DNA of 64,000 nucleotides from Lunularia cruciata. Lineage: Eukaryota > Streptophyta > Marchantiopsida > Lunulariales > Lunulariaceae. The notes below the pieces were generated by a model. That model saw only the letters and a list, made by a program, of their open reading frames with translations, did not search any database and was not told the origin of the DNA. The translations under genes were made by a program, and so were the position numbers. The stretch is from NCBI GenBank assembly GCA_948567375.1, contig OX419756.1, positions 69,294,552-69,358,551 of the forward strand. The letters are read 5' to 3'. Below, one piece after another: positions 44,130-57,321 of this stretch (position 1 is the first letter of the stretch; each line of letters begins with the position of its first letter).

Positions 44130-45280
44130 GTAGAAGGGCAATGATCCAAAGGCGTCACCAACACCCAAGGACTCACCTTTTGTGATGGTAGATTATGGAT
44201 TCCAAATGTTCCAAAATTATGCACCACCATTCTAGCAGAATGTCATGATTTGGCCATTACAGGTCATGTTGGAGTAGACAAGACCTTGGATGCAGTCAAG
44301 CGCCATTACTATTGGCCCAAGATGAGCAACAATGTGATGGACTACGTGCACAATTGCTTACTTTGTCAACAGAAAAAAGCTTCTAATCAAGCTCCTACAA
44401 GGCTCCTACAACCTCTCCCCACTCCTACACAACATTGAGAATAGATGTGTATGGATCTAGTCTGTGAATTACCCAAGACCACATCAAGATTCAACACCAT
44501 TGTGGTCTTTGTGTACCAGCTCAGCAAAATGATTCATGTATGCCCTACCACCAAAGAGTTGACCGCTCCACAACTTGCTCAATTATACTTAGATGCAGTC
44601 TTCTCTCACCATGGCTTGTCTCGAGTACTCATCATCGATAGGGGTACTCAATTCACCAATTTGTTTTGGTGCACCCTCTTTGGTTTCTTCAAAACCAAGT
44701 TGGCCATGTCCCCAACTTACCACCCACAAATAGATGGAAAAATAGAGTGGACTAATTGCACTATTGAAGACATGTTACTCAACTTCACCTTAGAAGAGCA
44801 AGAGAGGTGGGACACCTTACTCCCGTTGGTGGAATTCACTTACAACAATTTAGTGAATGCATCCACCCCAAGTCACTCCATTCTTCTTCATGTATGGTGA
44901 GCATCCCTTCACACCTTCCAGCTTGATGAAGATTCATCCGGTGGCTACCAAGGTCAATGAAGTCAACACATTTGTTTCTAGAATCCAACAAGGGGTGGAG
45001 AGCGCTAAGTACAAATTATTGATTGCACAAAATTGCCAAAAGCAGTATGCTAGTGCACACCGTAGGCACATGGAGTTCAATGTTAAGGATCAGGTGTGGC
45101 TATTGACGACCAACCTCACATTAGTGGGACCTTGTAAGCTCATACCTTGTTTTATTGGGCCTTTCTCAATTCTCCATCTAATCGGCACTGTAGCCTATCA
45201 CCTTGAGCTACCACCACACATGAAGATCCATCCAGTGTTTTGTGTTTCCATACTATGCAAATATGCTCCCCGGTCAGGCT
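44130..45280 (+). pseudogene. Family B integrase (unit 2)
   Basis: HDLAITGHVGVDKT (near 44,245) and CLLCQQKK mark the zinc domain. A 151-codon open stretch (44,445-44,900) carries CMDLVCELPK, LIIDRGTQFT with the second catalytic Asp, and GKIEWTN with the Glu. A one-base insertion near 44,868 shifts the frame to the next open stretch (44,857-45,306). Confidence 0.78.
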
Positions 45281-45528
45281 TGGGTCATTCCATACAAGAC
45301 ATTTGAGCTTGTCCGACACTCGTTGATGGCAACGAGGAATATGAAGTGGAGCGTATTCTCCAAAAATGCATACGTGGTACTCATCATCCACGGGTGGATT
45401 ATCTTGTCCATTGGAAAGGTTACCTCCTCTATGAAGCAACATGGGAACCCACTGCCCATTTGACACATGCACCGGTGTTGGTGCAAGCATTTGAGCAACA
45501 ATTGCACAACGAGGACATTGTGTTTTAA
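45281..45528 (+). pseudogene. Family B chromodomain (unit 2)
   Basis: NEEYEVERIL... and YLVHWKGYLLYEATWEP are readable. TTTTAA at 45,524-45,528 creates an early stop, so the LTR no longer supplies the terminator as it does in unit 1. Confidence 0.75.
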
Positions 45529-45541
45529 AAGGAGGGAGGTT

Positions 45542-46297
45542 TGTAATACCAAGAGCTAACCATATGATCTAGATATGAAATTTGGTTTGGTAACATCTGG
45601 AATAATGTTATACATGATGATCAAAATAGATCAGATAGAAGTATCACCAAAAGGGTACCTCTACTAATAGAAAATCAAAATAGATTTGAAAACCTTGGAA
45701 CCAATAGCTAGACATATGATTTGAAGGTGAGAATTGGGCTGGTAAATCTAGAAGGATGTTACATAGGATGGACAAAATAGATCAAAAAGAGGTATTACCA
45801 AAAGGGGACTTCTACTAATAGAGTTTGAACCGAAATATGTCTCAAATCTTTGAAGGCAATTTTGGAGGCCTAAACAAATGTAAAAGGTCTCAAAAATGTG
45901 CAAATTCCCCCCCCCTCCAATGTAAGATAGGCTGGCCTTCCCTCCCCCCCCCTACTTTTTCTTGTCAAGAGCTTTCCAACGGTACCTCACCCATGTGATT
46001 ATGAGATTCCTATAGGAAGATTCTCTAAAAGATTCTCTTATGTCAAAGCTTGTTTGACCAACCAGATAGGACCAAGACCAACATGTCACCCATCCAAGTT
46101 AGTAATCCAAGGGTGGAGCTTGCTGACATGTCACCTATCTATGTACCTACTCCTATGGTGGAGCTTCATTGGAGGAGATCCGCTTTGCCTATATAATAAA
46201 GAGAAGGTGCTCCTTTGGGGCATCGGAGTTTGAGTGTGAAAGTGTGTATTTCTCATGGTGTGTTTCTCTTCAGGTCTCCTATCCTTGAAGTATTACA
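45542..46297 (+). repeat. Family B 3' LTR (unit 2)
   Basis: The LTR is 756 bp, TGTAATACC...GTATTACA, the counterpart of 11,546-12,309. Its C homopolymer is split into two shorter runs near 45,907 and 45,945. Confidence 0.82.
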
Positions 46298-47452
46298 GCC
46301 AGTAACCAAAAGCAGAGTGAACTCCTCCAGCGACTTCCCATTCCAACTACTCGTTGGGAACATGTGAGCTTAGATCTCATCACCTCCATGCCCAAGACAC
46401 ACCAAGGTCACACAACAATTGTGGTGTTTGTGGATAAGTTTAGTAAGTAAATCCATTTGGCACCAACGGTTGATATTGTGGATGCTCCAACCTTGGCATA
46501 ACTCTACTTCAATAATGTATTCAGACATCATGGTATGCCACGTGTACTCATCTCCGACCGTGATCCTCGCTTCACCAAAAAGTTTTGGCAAGCCCTCTTC
46601 CATATACTTGCTTTATCCATAGCCTATCATCCTCAAATTGATGGACAAACTGAATGTGCAAATCTCACCTTGGAAGATATGCTTTGTGCCTTTGACAACA
46701 TTCACCATACCAATTGGGATGAATGTCTTGCAGCTGCAAAGTTTGCATACAACAATTCTAAACACGCAAGCACCCAATTCTCTCCTTTCTTTCTCAATTT
46801 TGGCCAAGATCCGCTTGTTTCAGATTCTCTTCTTGCTCCTCCTCTATCTCTGGTCCCTCATATTTCAACTTTCTTGACCATCATATCCAAATCTCTCCAA
46901 CAAGCCAAATCTCACCTCCTTGTTGCTCAAAATTGTCAAAAACAATATACGGACCACCATCGTTGTGATCTCACCTTTGAAGTCGGTGATAAAGTTATGT
47001 TATCCTCTAGTAATCTACTCTTCCTACTTGATACCCAAGTTTGTAAACTTTCTCCTAATTGGATAGGACCTTTTGATATCACCCAAATTGTCTCTCCTAT
47101 TGCTTATCAACTTGCCTTGCCTTGTCATATGCACATCCATCTTGTCTTTTATATTTCGAAGTTGAAACCTTATGTTCCTAACCCCTCTTCTTTCTCCTCT
47201 TGAGTCCAACCCCCTCCTCCTCCTATCCCTATCAATGATCATGAGGAGTACAAAGTTGATCGTTTCTTTGCACATCACCACACCCACCGAGGACGCCGCC
47301 AACATACGGAGTAGAAGGTCGTTTGGAAAAGGTATTCCCTTCATAATGCCACCTGGGAACCTCTTTCTCACCTCCAAAATGCAAAGATGGCCATCTAGGA
47401 GTTTGAAGCTTCAATGGCGACGAGTATATCACCAACTAGAGGTGGGGGAATA
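46298..47452 (+). pseudogene. A3 counterpart: family A integrase and chromodomain
   Basis: It matches 12,310-13,475. A 222-codon open stretch (46,535-47,203) covers LISDRDPRFT, DGQTECANL and the GPF motif (NWIGPFDITQIVSP). Stops flank it and the chromodomain is degraded. Confidence 0.78.
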
Positions 47453-47484
47453 TGTAACAGTATGGAGTTTAACAACTAAGTTAG
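47453..47484 (+). repeat. A3 LTR counterpart, first 32 bp
   Basis: TGTAACAGTATGG... is interrupted at GTTAG (47,480-47,484) by A5; the LTR resumes at 52,640-53,038 with the same GTTAG. Confidence 0.85.
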
Positions 47485-47896
47485 TGTAAAAGACCAAATC
47501 TGAGGAGAGAAATAGGAGAATGGAAACTCACATTGGGACACTTGAATGAGGGAAAACTCCAAATGCCTAGCATGAGCTTTGGCTTTGGTTTTTATAGGTA
47601 GCATACAAGGCCCTTGAGAAGCTTCTCAAGAAGCTTCCTCAAGCCGCTTTCTTAGAGTGCAAGCCAAGTTAACTAGGAAGCTTCTCAAGAAGCTTCCTTC
47701 TAGAAGCCGCCTACTTGGCGTGCAAGCTAAGCTAGTTGGAAGCTTCTAGAAGCTACTTACTTAAGGTGCAAGCTAAGCTAACCAAGAAGCTTCCCAAGAA
47801 GCTTCCTAGATACTTCTAGAATATTCTAGGCTAATTTGTCTTATGTGCTACTTCGTGAGCCCGACTAATTTCATCGCTAAATTCCATATTGTTACA
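47485..47896 (-). repeat. 3' LTR of A5
   Basis: The LTR is 412 bp. Perfect three-subunit heat-shock elements lie at 47,739-47,751 and 47,814-47,826. It differs from the other LTR of A5 by roughly 20 substitutions and one indel of about 14 bp, by eye. Confidence 0.9.
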
Positions 47897-48780
47897 TATT
47901 CCCCTGCCACTAGTTGGTAACATCCTCACCGCTAGTGAAACTTCAAACTCCTTGATGGCCATCTGTGCATTTTGGAGGTGGGAAAGAGGTTCCCATGTGG
48001 CATCATGAAGGGGATACCCTTTCCAAAGGACCTTGTACTTCGTATGTTGGCGACGGCCTCGTTGAATATGACAACGCACAAGGATACGATCAACTTTGTA
48101 CTCCTCATGATCATTGATAGGGACAGGCAAAGGAGGAGGTTGGACTCAAGAGGAAAAGGAAGAGGGGTTAGGAACAAAGGGTTTCAACTTGGAAACATGA
48201 AAGACAGGATGGATATGCATGTGACAAGGCAAGGCAAGTTGATAAGCAACAGGAGAGACAATGTGGGTGATATCAAAGGGTCCTATCCAATTAGGAGCAA
48301 GTTTACGAACTTGGGTATCAAGTGGGAGAGGGAGGTTACTAGAGGATAGCATGACTTTATCGCCAACTTCAAAGGTGAGATCACGACGATGGTGGTCCGC
48401 ATATTGTTTTTGGTGATTCTGAGCAACAAGGAGGTGAGACTTGGCTTGTTGGAGAGATTGGGATATAGTGGTCAAGGATGTGGAAGTATGAGGAACCTGA
48501 GAGGGAGGGAGATTAAGAAGAGAATCTGGAACAAGCAGATCTTGAAGGAGTCCACTCGGCTTCTGGTTGTGGGCCTTGTTCTGTTGGCAACTCTCACATG
48601 ATCAGACAAAGTCTCAAACATCTCATGTCATGTTTGGCCACAACCATTGGCATCGGAGGGTGCCCAAGGTCTTGTCCACTCCCATGTGACCAGCTATTGG
48701 TAAATCATGGGCTTCTTGAAGGCGCACAAGTCAAAGATCACCTTTGGCAGGAACATAGATCTGGTCTGCATGGATTAAAA
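47831..48780 (-). pseudogene. A5 chromodomain and deleted integrase
   Basis: The frame at 47,831-48,130 carries the chromodomain (VLWKGYPLHDATWEP) and runs into the LTR with CNNMEFSDEISRA. The frame at 48,146-48,475 holds the GPF motif (NWIGPFDITHIVSP). At about 48,536 the sequence jumps from the C-terminal region to the zinc-domain tail, so the core with the DD35E residues is missing. Confidence 0.8.
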
Positions 48781-50335
48781 GGCCTTCCTTGAAGGAGAAG
48801 GTGTTATACTCCTTGTCACGTGCTGTCAGACGATTGTGTACCATTTGGAAGAAGGGATCTTGTTGTAGAGCTGATTGAAACTCATTATGGACCTTAGGGT
48901 CAATGGACATCGTTGTAATTGCCGCCGTGATGAGAGGAAGATCCTTCAAATCAGGTCGTCGTGATAGAGCATTGGGGATGACATGGAACCGACCTGTTTT
49001 GTTCTCAAGTTTGATGTCAAACAATTGGAGTTGCTCTTCCCATCGATGATGCCAACTCTTCATGTGCTCCAAGTGTAAGGTCTACAACAATGGCTTGTGA
49101 TCAGTGCACATGATCACTTGTTTCCCCAAGAGATAATGCCTCCATACCTTGGTGGCATATACCATTGCAAGTTGTTCCTGATCTCAAGCAGAGTAATTTC
49201 TTTCAACTATATTTAGTCGGTGAGACACAAAGGCAATAGGATGTAGTCCATCTAGAAATTCTTGTTGCAACAGAGCTCCAATTGCAAAGTTAGAAGCATC
49301 AAAATCAACCACACAAGGTAATTGAGGATCATATGGTTTAAGAATAGGTCTTGAAGACACCATATGCTTTAACTTCTGGAATGCTTCTTCATGCTTGGTG
49401 GTCCACTGGAAGCTCAAGTTCTTTCCCAAGAGGTCAGTCAATGGTGCAGCCACGTGAGCATAATAGTGGATGAATCGTCGATAAAAACTGGCCAGTCCAT
49501 TAAATGCTCATACTTCTGTAGCATCCTTCGGGGTAGGCCAATCAGTAATGGCCTTGATCTTCTCTTCTTCCATCTTGATCCCCTCTGATGAGATCTTATG
49601 ACCCAAGAAGGTAACCTCCTTCTGCCAAAAAGCACACTTTGATTTCTTGTAGTAAAATTTCCAATGTCATAGTCGTCTTAGGACTTCTTGCACATGATTC
49701 ACGTGTTCTGTCTCTATCCTACTATAAATTAAGATATCATCTAAGAACACCACCATAGACCAATCCAATAGTCCCTCCAACACCCGATGCATCTGATCCA
49801 TGAAGACTACTAGAGCATTAGTGAGTCCGAAAGGTAGAACTCTCCACTCAAAATGTCCATACCTTGTGCGAAAAGTAGTCTTTTGCCCGTCCTCTCCTTC
49901 AATAGGAATTTGCCAATAGCCGCTACAAAGATCCAGCTTGGAAAAGTAGCGTGCTCCACTTAGTTGATCAAGCAGGTCATCAATCTAAGGCAAGGGATAT
50001 GCATTCTTCACGGTTTGCTTATTGAGTCCACGGTAATCAATACAGAAACAAAGTCCTCTAGCCTTCTTTGGAACAAATTGTATCGGTGCTCCCCAAGGAG
50101 AGGTACTATGTCGTACGAAATCCTTCTCCAACAACAACATATGTAAGTGGTGTTCGCAACTCCTCCAACTCTTTTGGTGAGAGCCAATAGATTGGTCTAC
50201 TCACTGGAGTACTCCCTGGCAATAACTTGATCTTGAAGGGCATACCTTGATCAGAGGGTAATCCCTTTGGCAGATCATCCGGAAACACATATGCAAACTC
50301 CTAAACTATCCAATCAACCATTGCTTGATGCGCCA
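48731..50335 (-). pseudogene. A5 RNase H and reverse transcriptase
   Basis: RNase H text is at 49,184-49,453 (VVDFDASNFAIGALLQ, FVSHRLN) with its C-terminal part at 48,731-49,072. RT spans about 49,560-50,335: LDDxLIYS near 49,735, [18 protein letters not shown] near 49,900, and the N-terminal [10 protein letters not shown] near 50,280. Stops break it. Confidence 0.75.
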
Positions 50336-50370
50336 CTTGGCCCTCCTCAGATTTTTCTTGTGCAATTGGC

Positions 50371-51950
50371 TTGATCCACACCACAAATACAGACTTATCT
50401 TCCTCCAAAGCTTGCTCTATGTTTGCTTCATTAACAAACTTCCCTTCTAGGGACTTATCTTTCTTCCAAGCTTGCTCTATGGTTGCCTTCTTGGCAAACT
50501 TCCCATCTTGGGACTCATCTCCCTTCCAGATTTGCTCTTTGGCTACCTTCTCGACAAACTTCCCATCTTGGGACTGACTATTCTTAGGTGTCTAACTCAG
50601 AAGTGCCAGACAACCTAATCGGAAATTCCTACCTTGGTGTTGTACTTGAATTTGGGGACTGGTCCAATCAAATTGAACCTTATGATGTTCAAGCCAAGGT
50701 AGACCCTAAATGATATCATAGTGTAGAGGTGCCACTACAAACCTCATACACTCCAAATACTCCTTCCTAATCTTGAAGGTAATAAGATGCGAGGTGCGAA
50801 TGCAGAACCCTTTCTACCATCTGCCATCATCAAACTACTTCCAATCACTGGCTTGATAGGAATACCCAATTCCTTTGCTACTTGCATAGACATACAATTC
50901 TCTAAACTTCCAGAATCAACTAGAATTCTACAACCCCGATTAGATATCATACCTTGCAAGTGAAGTAGACTTGCATAGGTTGAGCCTTCAATCCCATTGG
51001 AACTTATCAAGCTCCTAGTAGGTGGCTCAAAATCTTCTACAGGGATTCTTTGTTTCCCTGATCATTCCGCTCCACAACCTCCACTTGGGCAACTTGTCGA
51101 GGTCGTCCATTCTTGAGTGGACATTTAGCAATGCGATGCCCCAACTAGTGACAATAAAAACAACTACCATTTTGTCGTAGTTTCTCCCTGTCTGCCATGC
51201 CCAGTGGTCTTTGTTGAATTGCATCAATCTCCATTGGTGTTGGCTCCTCTACTTGTGTGTAGTGTATTGGTAGGCTTTGTGGAGGTCGAGGTCGAGACCA
51301 AGTTGTTGCCACCAAGGAATCAAAACGTTCGGCCAACCGCATGGCTTCCTCCAAGTGTTGTGGCTCTTGCATGGTTACTTCTAATTTGGTTCTTGCCTTC
51401 AAGCCACTCACAAATCGATCCAAAGCTTCACCTTCCAAAATATCTGGAATTTGCATGATGGTGTATTGGAACTGCGTGATGTAGCTTCTTATAGAGCCAA
51501 TCTATTTCAACTCTACCAACTTATCCTGTGTAGCTCGTGTGGCATTTATAGCTTGGAACCGACTGATTATTGCGCTCTTGAATTCTGCCCATGTCAAGAT
51601 TGGTGCAACCATTTGTTGTTTGGCTCACTACACTCGGAATCTCCACCATAGCTTTGCTACTCCATCTAATTGGGTAGAAGCCAAGAGAATCTGTTTTCAC
51701 TCATCTTGTAGATTGGTAGCTTCAAAAAAAAGTTCACAATCAAACACAAAATTCTCCTTTGCACCTGGGAGATTCTTGCCTTCAAATACCTTGGGTTTAG
51801 GGAATCTGATCCGATCTTCTCCCTCTCAAATTGGTACTCTCTCCACTTGCTCTTGTCATTGAAGATCTCGTTCATCCAACAATTGAGTGAGGTGCTGAAT
51901 TTGTTATTGCATAGCAAGGATAACATCAGGTATTGCCGCCATGGTTGCTC
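50371..51950 (-). pseudogene. A5 gag, protease and 60-bp repeats
   Basis: Gag starts near 51,941 (ATGGCGGCAATACC on the minus strand) and is open at 51,145-51,456 (MQIPDILEGEALDRFVSGLK). The zinc-knuckle region is near 51,150. The protease frame 50,744-51,010 has ILVDSGSLENC. The three 60-bp repeats lie at about 50,400-50,580. Confidence 0.76.
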
Positions 51951-52213
51951 CTCTATCACACCACTCCCAATCTATCTAATTTATTAACACATAGAAACAA
52001 CACGTCCACCATTCTCCATAAGTGACAACCGGATGCACCAAGGGTTCCTCAGATATGGTGATCATATGCAAAAAATCTTGTCCAAAGTGTGAGGTGATGA
52101 ACTGTGTGAAACAATGCTTGGGTAGTATTTGGGCGTAAAAATCCCAATGGTTTGGTGGAAGTGGATTTGGTGGTCCATAAATTCCATCCATCCCATTCCT
52201 GATCTAATACCAA

Positions 52214-52639
52214 TGTAAAAGACCAAATCCGAGGAGAGAAATAGGAGAATGGAAACTCACATTGGGACACTTGAATGAGGGAAAACTCCAAATGCCTAGC
52301 ATGAGCTTTGGCTTTAGTTTTTAAAGATAGCATATAAGGCCCTTGAGAAGCTTCTCAAGAAGCTTCCTCAAGCCGCTTTCTGAGAGTGCAAGCCAAGTTA
52401 ACTAGGAAGCTTCTCAAGAAGCTTCCTTCTAGAAGCTGTTTACTTGGCGTGCAAGCTAAGCTAGTTGGAAGCTCCTAGAAGCTTCCTTCTAGAAGCTATT
52501 TACTTAAGGTGCAAGCTAAGCTAACCGGGAAGCTTCCCAAGAAGCTTCCTAGATACTTCCGGAATATTCTAGGCTAATTTTTCTTATGTGCTACTTTGTG
52601 AGCCCGACTAACTTCATCGGTAAACTCCATATTGTTACA
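52214..52639 (-). repeat. 5' LTR of A5
   Basis: The LTR is 426 bp; its inner edge is followed on the minus strand by the Met-type primer site TTGGTATTAGATCAGG (52,213-52,198). It keeps a perfect heat-shock element (TTCcgGAAtaTTC near 52,558). Confidence 0.9.
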
Positions 52640-53038
52640 GTTAGTAAGGTTAACAAAGTTAAGAATAAGCCAAATTAGCCTAGAATATTCCAAAGGTATC
52701 TGGGAAGCTTCTTGGGAAGCTTCCTGACTAGTTAACTTACGCTCCAAGCAGGTAGCTTCTATAAGGAAGCTTTTAGGAGCTTCTAACTAGCTTAGCTTGA
52801 ACAACAAGTAGATGGCTTCTAAAAGGAAGCTTCTTGAAAAGCTTCCTAGTTAATTTGGCTTCCACTCTAAGAAAGCGGCTCAAGGAAGCTTCTTGAGAAG
52901 CTTTTCAAGGGCCTTGTATGCTACCTACAAATACCAAAGCCGAAACCAAGGCTAGACATTCGGAGTTTTACTTTATTCAAGTGTCCCAATGTGAGTTTCC
53001 ATTCTCCTATTTCTCTCCTTGGTCTTGGTCTTTTATAG
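52640..53038 (+). repeat. A3 LTR counterpart, remainder
   Basis: The LTR continues from GTTAGTAAGG, matching 13,503-13,900, and ends TTTTATA. Confidence 0.8.
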
Positions 53039-54138
53039 CCTTCCTCACCAAGATTGGAATGGAGAATATCCAAGACCAAGGAGTTGTGTGAGGTTTGTGG
53101 AATGGAAAGACTTCCAAAAGGGCATGAGTATATTGATATAATAACTTTTTTAGAGACTTTGGTGAAAGATCTTGGGAAGAGTCTTAGTATTGCTAAGTAG
53201 AAACTAATTTCATCAAGTAGTTCTCAAGATTGGTGATGGAGACATCTTTCAAATTGATTGATAAACTATCCACACGAGTTTGACTAGTATGCACCTTGGG
53301 ATTTGATCTAGCAATGGAAATCCTATAGCAACTTGAACCTTTTGTGTTACCTATGGTTTACTACTCTAAAATGAAACTTGAACCTTTTGTGTTACCTATG
53401 GTTTACTACTCTAAAGTGCAACTTGAACCTTTTTTGTTACCTATGGTTTACTACTCTAAAATGGTACTAATTATGTTTTTACTCCATCAATTATAGGGTG
53501 AGAGATAATAGAAAAATTAAATAAATAAAGACATAAATATAGGAAGGAAAGGTAATGAGGGGCTAAGATGTAGAAATTCATGGTTTTTTTTACAAGAATG
53601 GAAAGTATGTAGAGGCTTTTGTGAGAGACTTCAAGAGAGCTTATATAAGAAAGAATGAGAAGAGGAAGACTGAGTGTGCCTCATTTTTCCAGATTTCTTT
53701 GAAAATGCAACTCTTACATGTTATGAGTTAGAATACCAAAAAAGAGAAAGGAGAAATGTGCAAGAGGAGTCTTGGGAGAGTTTGACTACAACACTCATCA
53801 ATTTAAATTTTTTTGGATGAGAGTTGGATGAGAGATTGATGAGTGAGGTTATCTTCCTGAAACAAAAAAATGGAGAGAAAGTGAGAATCTATGCAAAAAG
53901 AGTGGAGGAGTTAGAACCTCGGTTCCACATAGTGATGAAGAAGAATAAGGATGATATGGAGAATACTATGCTTGGGATAGGAGCCATACTCACCAAGAAT
54001 TTTGTGAGAGTGTTGAAACCACAAATTCAAAGCAAGGTGAGATATGAAAAATCATGGGAAGCTTGTAAGTATGCCTCCAAGATTGATTGGAAGGTCAATA
54101 CTTCTTTCTATGTTCTTGATATGATTAATATAAGTTGA
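53039..54138 (+). pseudogene. Family C gag remnant (unit 2)
   Basis: It matches 13,901-14,993. The gag frame 53,824-54,138 reads through the gag-protease deletion (KVRYEKSWEACKYASKID) to a stop at 54,136; the TGA seen in unit 1 at 14,923 is TGT here. Confidence 0.7.
53328..53462 (+). repeat. 45-bp direct repeat, three units (unit 2)
   Basis: It is the same three-unit array as 14,192-14,326 with one or two substitutions, so the array predates the unit duplication. Confidence 0.85.
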
Positions 54139-56141
54139 ATAAATTATAATCAACCCCTATTATATTATGCTAGTTTGGTGCTATTGAGTTTCTTAAGTTT
54201 GGGGTATGTAATGCATGTATAAAGAGTTTATGAATCCAAAAAGAATAATCCTCACACGTTTTCTGAAACTAGTGTTATTGAATTTTACTAAGGTATTATT
54301 TAAAATTTTTATCTTACGTACCTATCATAATCAAAGATATACAGTTTACTACTTATTGTCTTTTAGTCTCATACATATGTATATTACCCTTTATGAATTT
54401 TTTTTTTTTAAATATAGACAAAGGATATTAATATTAAGAATATTCTTATGGTTTCATTATTTCTAGACCAAAAATCACTTTCTATATCATGAATAAGTTT
54501 TTTGCAATAGCCAAAGTTCTTTTCTGCAATAGCCAATATCCTCAAGGTAGATGAAGAAATGGTATTGCTATGATTTTGTAAACATTATTCTAAGATCAAA
54601 CTATGAATGTACTTATTTAGTTATGTAAATAAAATTATAAATTATAATTAAATATAAAAAATTATTATTTACTTTAATGTATGTATGCATTGAAAATCAA
54701 TAGTTTATTTTTATTATTTTATTAGTATGAGGATTTTTAAAATATTTTTATATCATATTATGTAATTTAGGTAAAATTTTAATATTTGAAATTATATAAT
54801 AGTTTTATTATAATCCTAAAAAATTATCATTTTACATTCTGTTGATAATTAGGATATATTTCATAACTTGATATACTAAACACATAGTACAATTATACTA
54901 GAGAATTAAAATATTCTGTCTCCACAATTTATCTTTTTATACTAGGTAAAATAATTTTAATTTAATTCTTAAATTTTAATGAAATTTTTTTATTGATAAT
55001 CTTATCAATACATGAAATAAATGAGTCAAATCCATTCCAAGTAGCCATAAAAACCTCCTCCGCTTCTCACGGCAGATATTTCTAAATTCTAGCACTGCAA
55101 AATTTCTTGCATAAATCTAGATCCAAGTCACCTTAACTTTTTCTCTCAGTTTTATTTCATTTTGCCTAAAAGTTTCATTTCATTTCATAGAAGTTTAGAA
55201 GTTTCATATTTCATTTTGCCTAGTTGAAGTATATTATTTTATTCTGCTTCTTCTTAATCTAAGAAAATATCAAAAGATGATCCTATTTACTTTTTACACA
55301 AATTCTTAACTTATATAAAGAATTTTATTTTCTAATGTTTTTAATTTATATATAGAAAATAATACTGATGAATAAAAATCATGAGTGCTTCATTCGTTTG
55401 AATTTCAACTCTACATTCTTAACAACTATATATTTAAATTTTACTTGGTGAAAAAGTCAAACTATTACAAAATTTAAAGTCCTAAATTCATAATAAGAAT
55501 AGTAAATCATGGGGTTTATTGAAATTAACGATTGATATTAAAAAAACCCAAGGAGCAAAGAAATCAAAAGGCATTTAGTTATTTTTATCAGGATCTTTCT
55601 AGACTTGAACTACAACATTCAAATATTCACGCAAAAAAACTAAAAGTTTGATTATAACCATTCAGATTTATTGTTGATTTTCATATCATAACTTTATATG
55701 ATAATAAGAATAAGTAACACTGAAGGTTTTTTTTTCTCACCTATAAAATATAGAGAAAAAAATAATGAATTTATTTAAAATTCAAATTTTCTAAATTTCT
55801 TGATATACACCTAGAATAATATTTTATTTATTATCGAACTCTTTGGGTCTAAGTATTAAATTGCTAATCTTACATAAAAAGAAAAATATTTTAAAATTAA
55901 TTATAAAAATATTTATTAAAATTTAAAACTACGAAAAAAAATAAAAAAATAATCTTATATTTTATATTAAAATATATAAATATTTATTTATTTATATAAT
56001 TATGAGAAGAAGATTAAAAAGTATAATGATAAGTATTTTGAAAAAGAATATTTTATAAAAAAATACTTTTTAATTACAAAAATTCAAACTGATTTTGTTG
56101 ACTGATTTTTTTCTTTGTTTGATAAATTACTTAAAACCTTT

Positions 56142-56195
<54 letters not shown>

Positions 56196-56351
56196 ATCTT
56201 TTTGTTTGCTTAAAGTAAGGTTTATTATTACTAAACCAAATGTTAGTATACTTCCCTCTTATAGTTGTTGTATGGCGGCATCATCCATGAAGCTTTAGAA
56301 TGGTAGTGTCATCCATGAAACTTGACTGGTAAGAATGTACTGAGTTTTTAG
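54139..56351. other. AT-rich spacer, no gene seen (unit 2)
   Basis: It is the counterpart of 14,994-17,230, with many substitutions and small indels, most obvious between about 55,440 and 56,140. Confidence 0.6.
56145..56190. repeat. (TA)n microsatellite
   Basis: About 23 TA dinucleotides without the TATC tail seen in unit 1. Confidence 0.95.
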
Positions 56352-56590
56352 CGAGTGAAGGAATCGATCTCTGACACACATGCTGAAATGGACAGGCTGC
56401 TCACATGGCTGCAGTCGACCCTGGGCCTGGTCGACTGCAGCCAGCACACAGCTCTTCTGTCTTCTAAACGAGCTCCTGAGGATCCCGAGGAGTCTAATCC
56501 AGCCAGAAGGCTAAAACACGAGCAGATTCTCCAGAGGAAGGAGAGACCATTCTGGGATCGTACTCAATTTCTTTCGGTAACGTTTGAAGG
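56352..56590 (+). other. Exon-like fragment of unknown gene (unit 2)
   Basis: It is the counterpart of 17,231-17,469 with the same acceptor-like TTTTTAG, donor GTGAGT and open frame, and one residue changed (Ser to Gly near residue 25). It contains CTGCAGTCGACC facing CTGGTCGACTGCAG (56,409-56,440), a near-perfect inverted repeat that has one mismatch in unit 1. Confidence 0.4.
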
Positions 56591-57321
56591 GTGAGTATTC
56601 TTAGGAGCTACTTGATCACTCATAGAGTCATATGGATTCACAACCACACTTGTACCATTTTCCATCACTTTATGCATATTACAAATTTTCCGATAACTTT
56701 ACTCAATAGATGGGTAATTGATTACTTGATCTCCTATCTTACTGTTTAGTATAAATCATGAGGTGCCCTTATAAATATTGAGTACTACACAAAAGCAAAA
56801 TTTTAACATTTAGAAATAAAGACGCATATTCAATCCCGTGACAAGAGTTAACTGGACATACAGTAATATCAAAATCCTTCAAGATATTGTACTATATGTT
56901 TAACTTTTATCCAAATTTAGATCTATTCTGGCTCTGTTCAATTTCCTTTTAGCAATAATGTGGTGATATATTAACAATTGCAAGCTTCTCAGTTGTGTTT
57001 GTCTACATTCATCCAGACTCAGTTCAGATTTTCTCATATGTACAACAAAATAAATGAATCGGTTTCTGATAGACAATTATAGTCCCTTGTACAACGATAT
57101 GCATGTCCAGTTATTGAGATCGATCTTTAAGAGCCTTGTCACCTAGTGACTGTACCTCACTTCCTGTCAGGTCAGCTCTACTTTCTCAAAGACAGATCAT
57201 TTTAGAGATTAATGACGGTCCGACCCTCTCAATGTGAGAGAAGACCACTACTGGAGTTGGAGTTCGGCTCCTATCCTGGCAGTTCGTTACTATTGATGTG
57301 TTGAACTACTTGCTTTTAAAT

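Larger units (their letters stand above)
47485..52639 (-). mobile_element. A5: full-length family A element, minus strand, in a family A LTR
   Basis: This is a 5,155-bp element with TG...CA LTRs and a 5-bp GTTAG target duplication (47,480-47,484 and 52,640-52,644). Unit 1 has the uninterrupted target at 13,503-13,507, so this insertion followed the duplication. Domain order on the minus strand is gag, protease, RT, RNase H, partial integrase, chromodomain. About 495 bp of integrase core are missing (junction near 48,536), so it could not integrate on its own if the loss came first. Confidence 0.92.
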
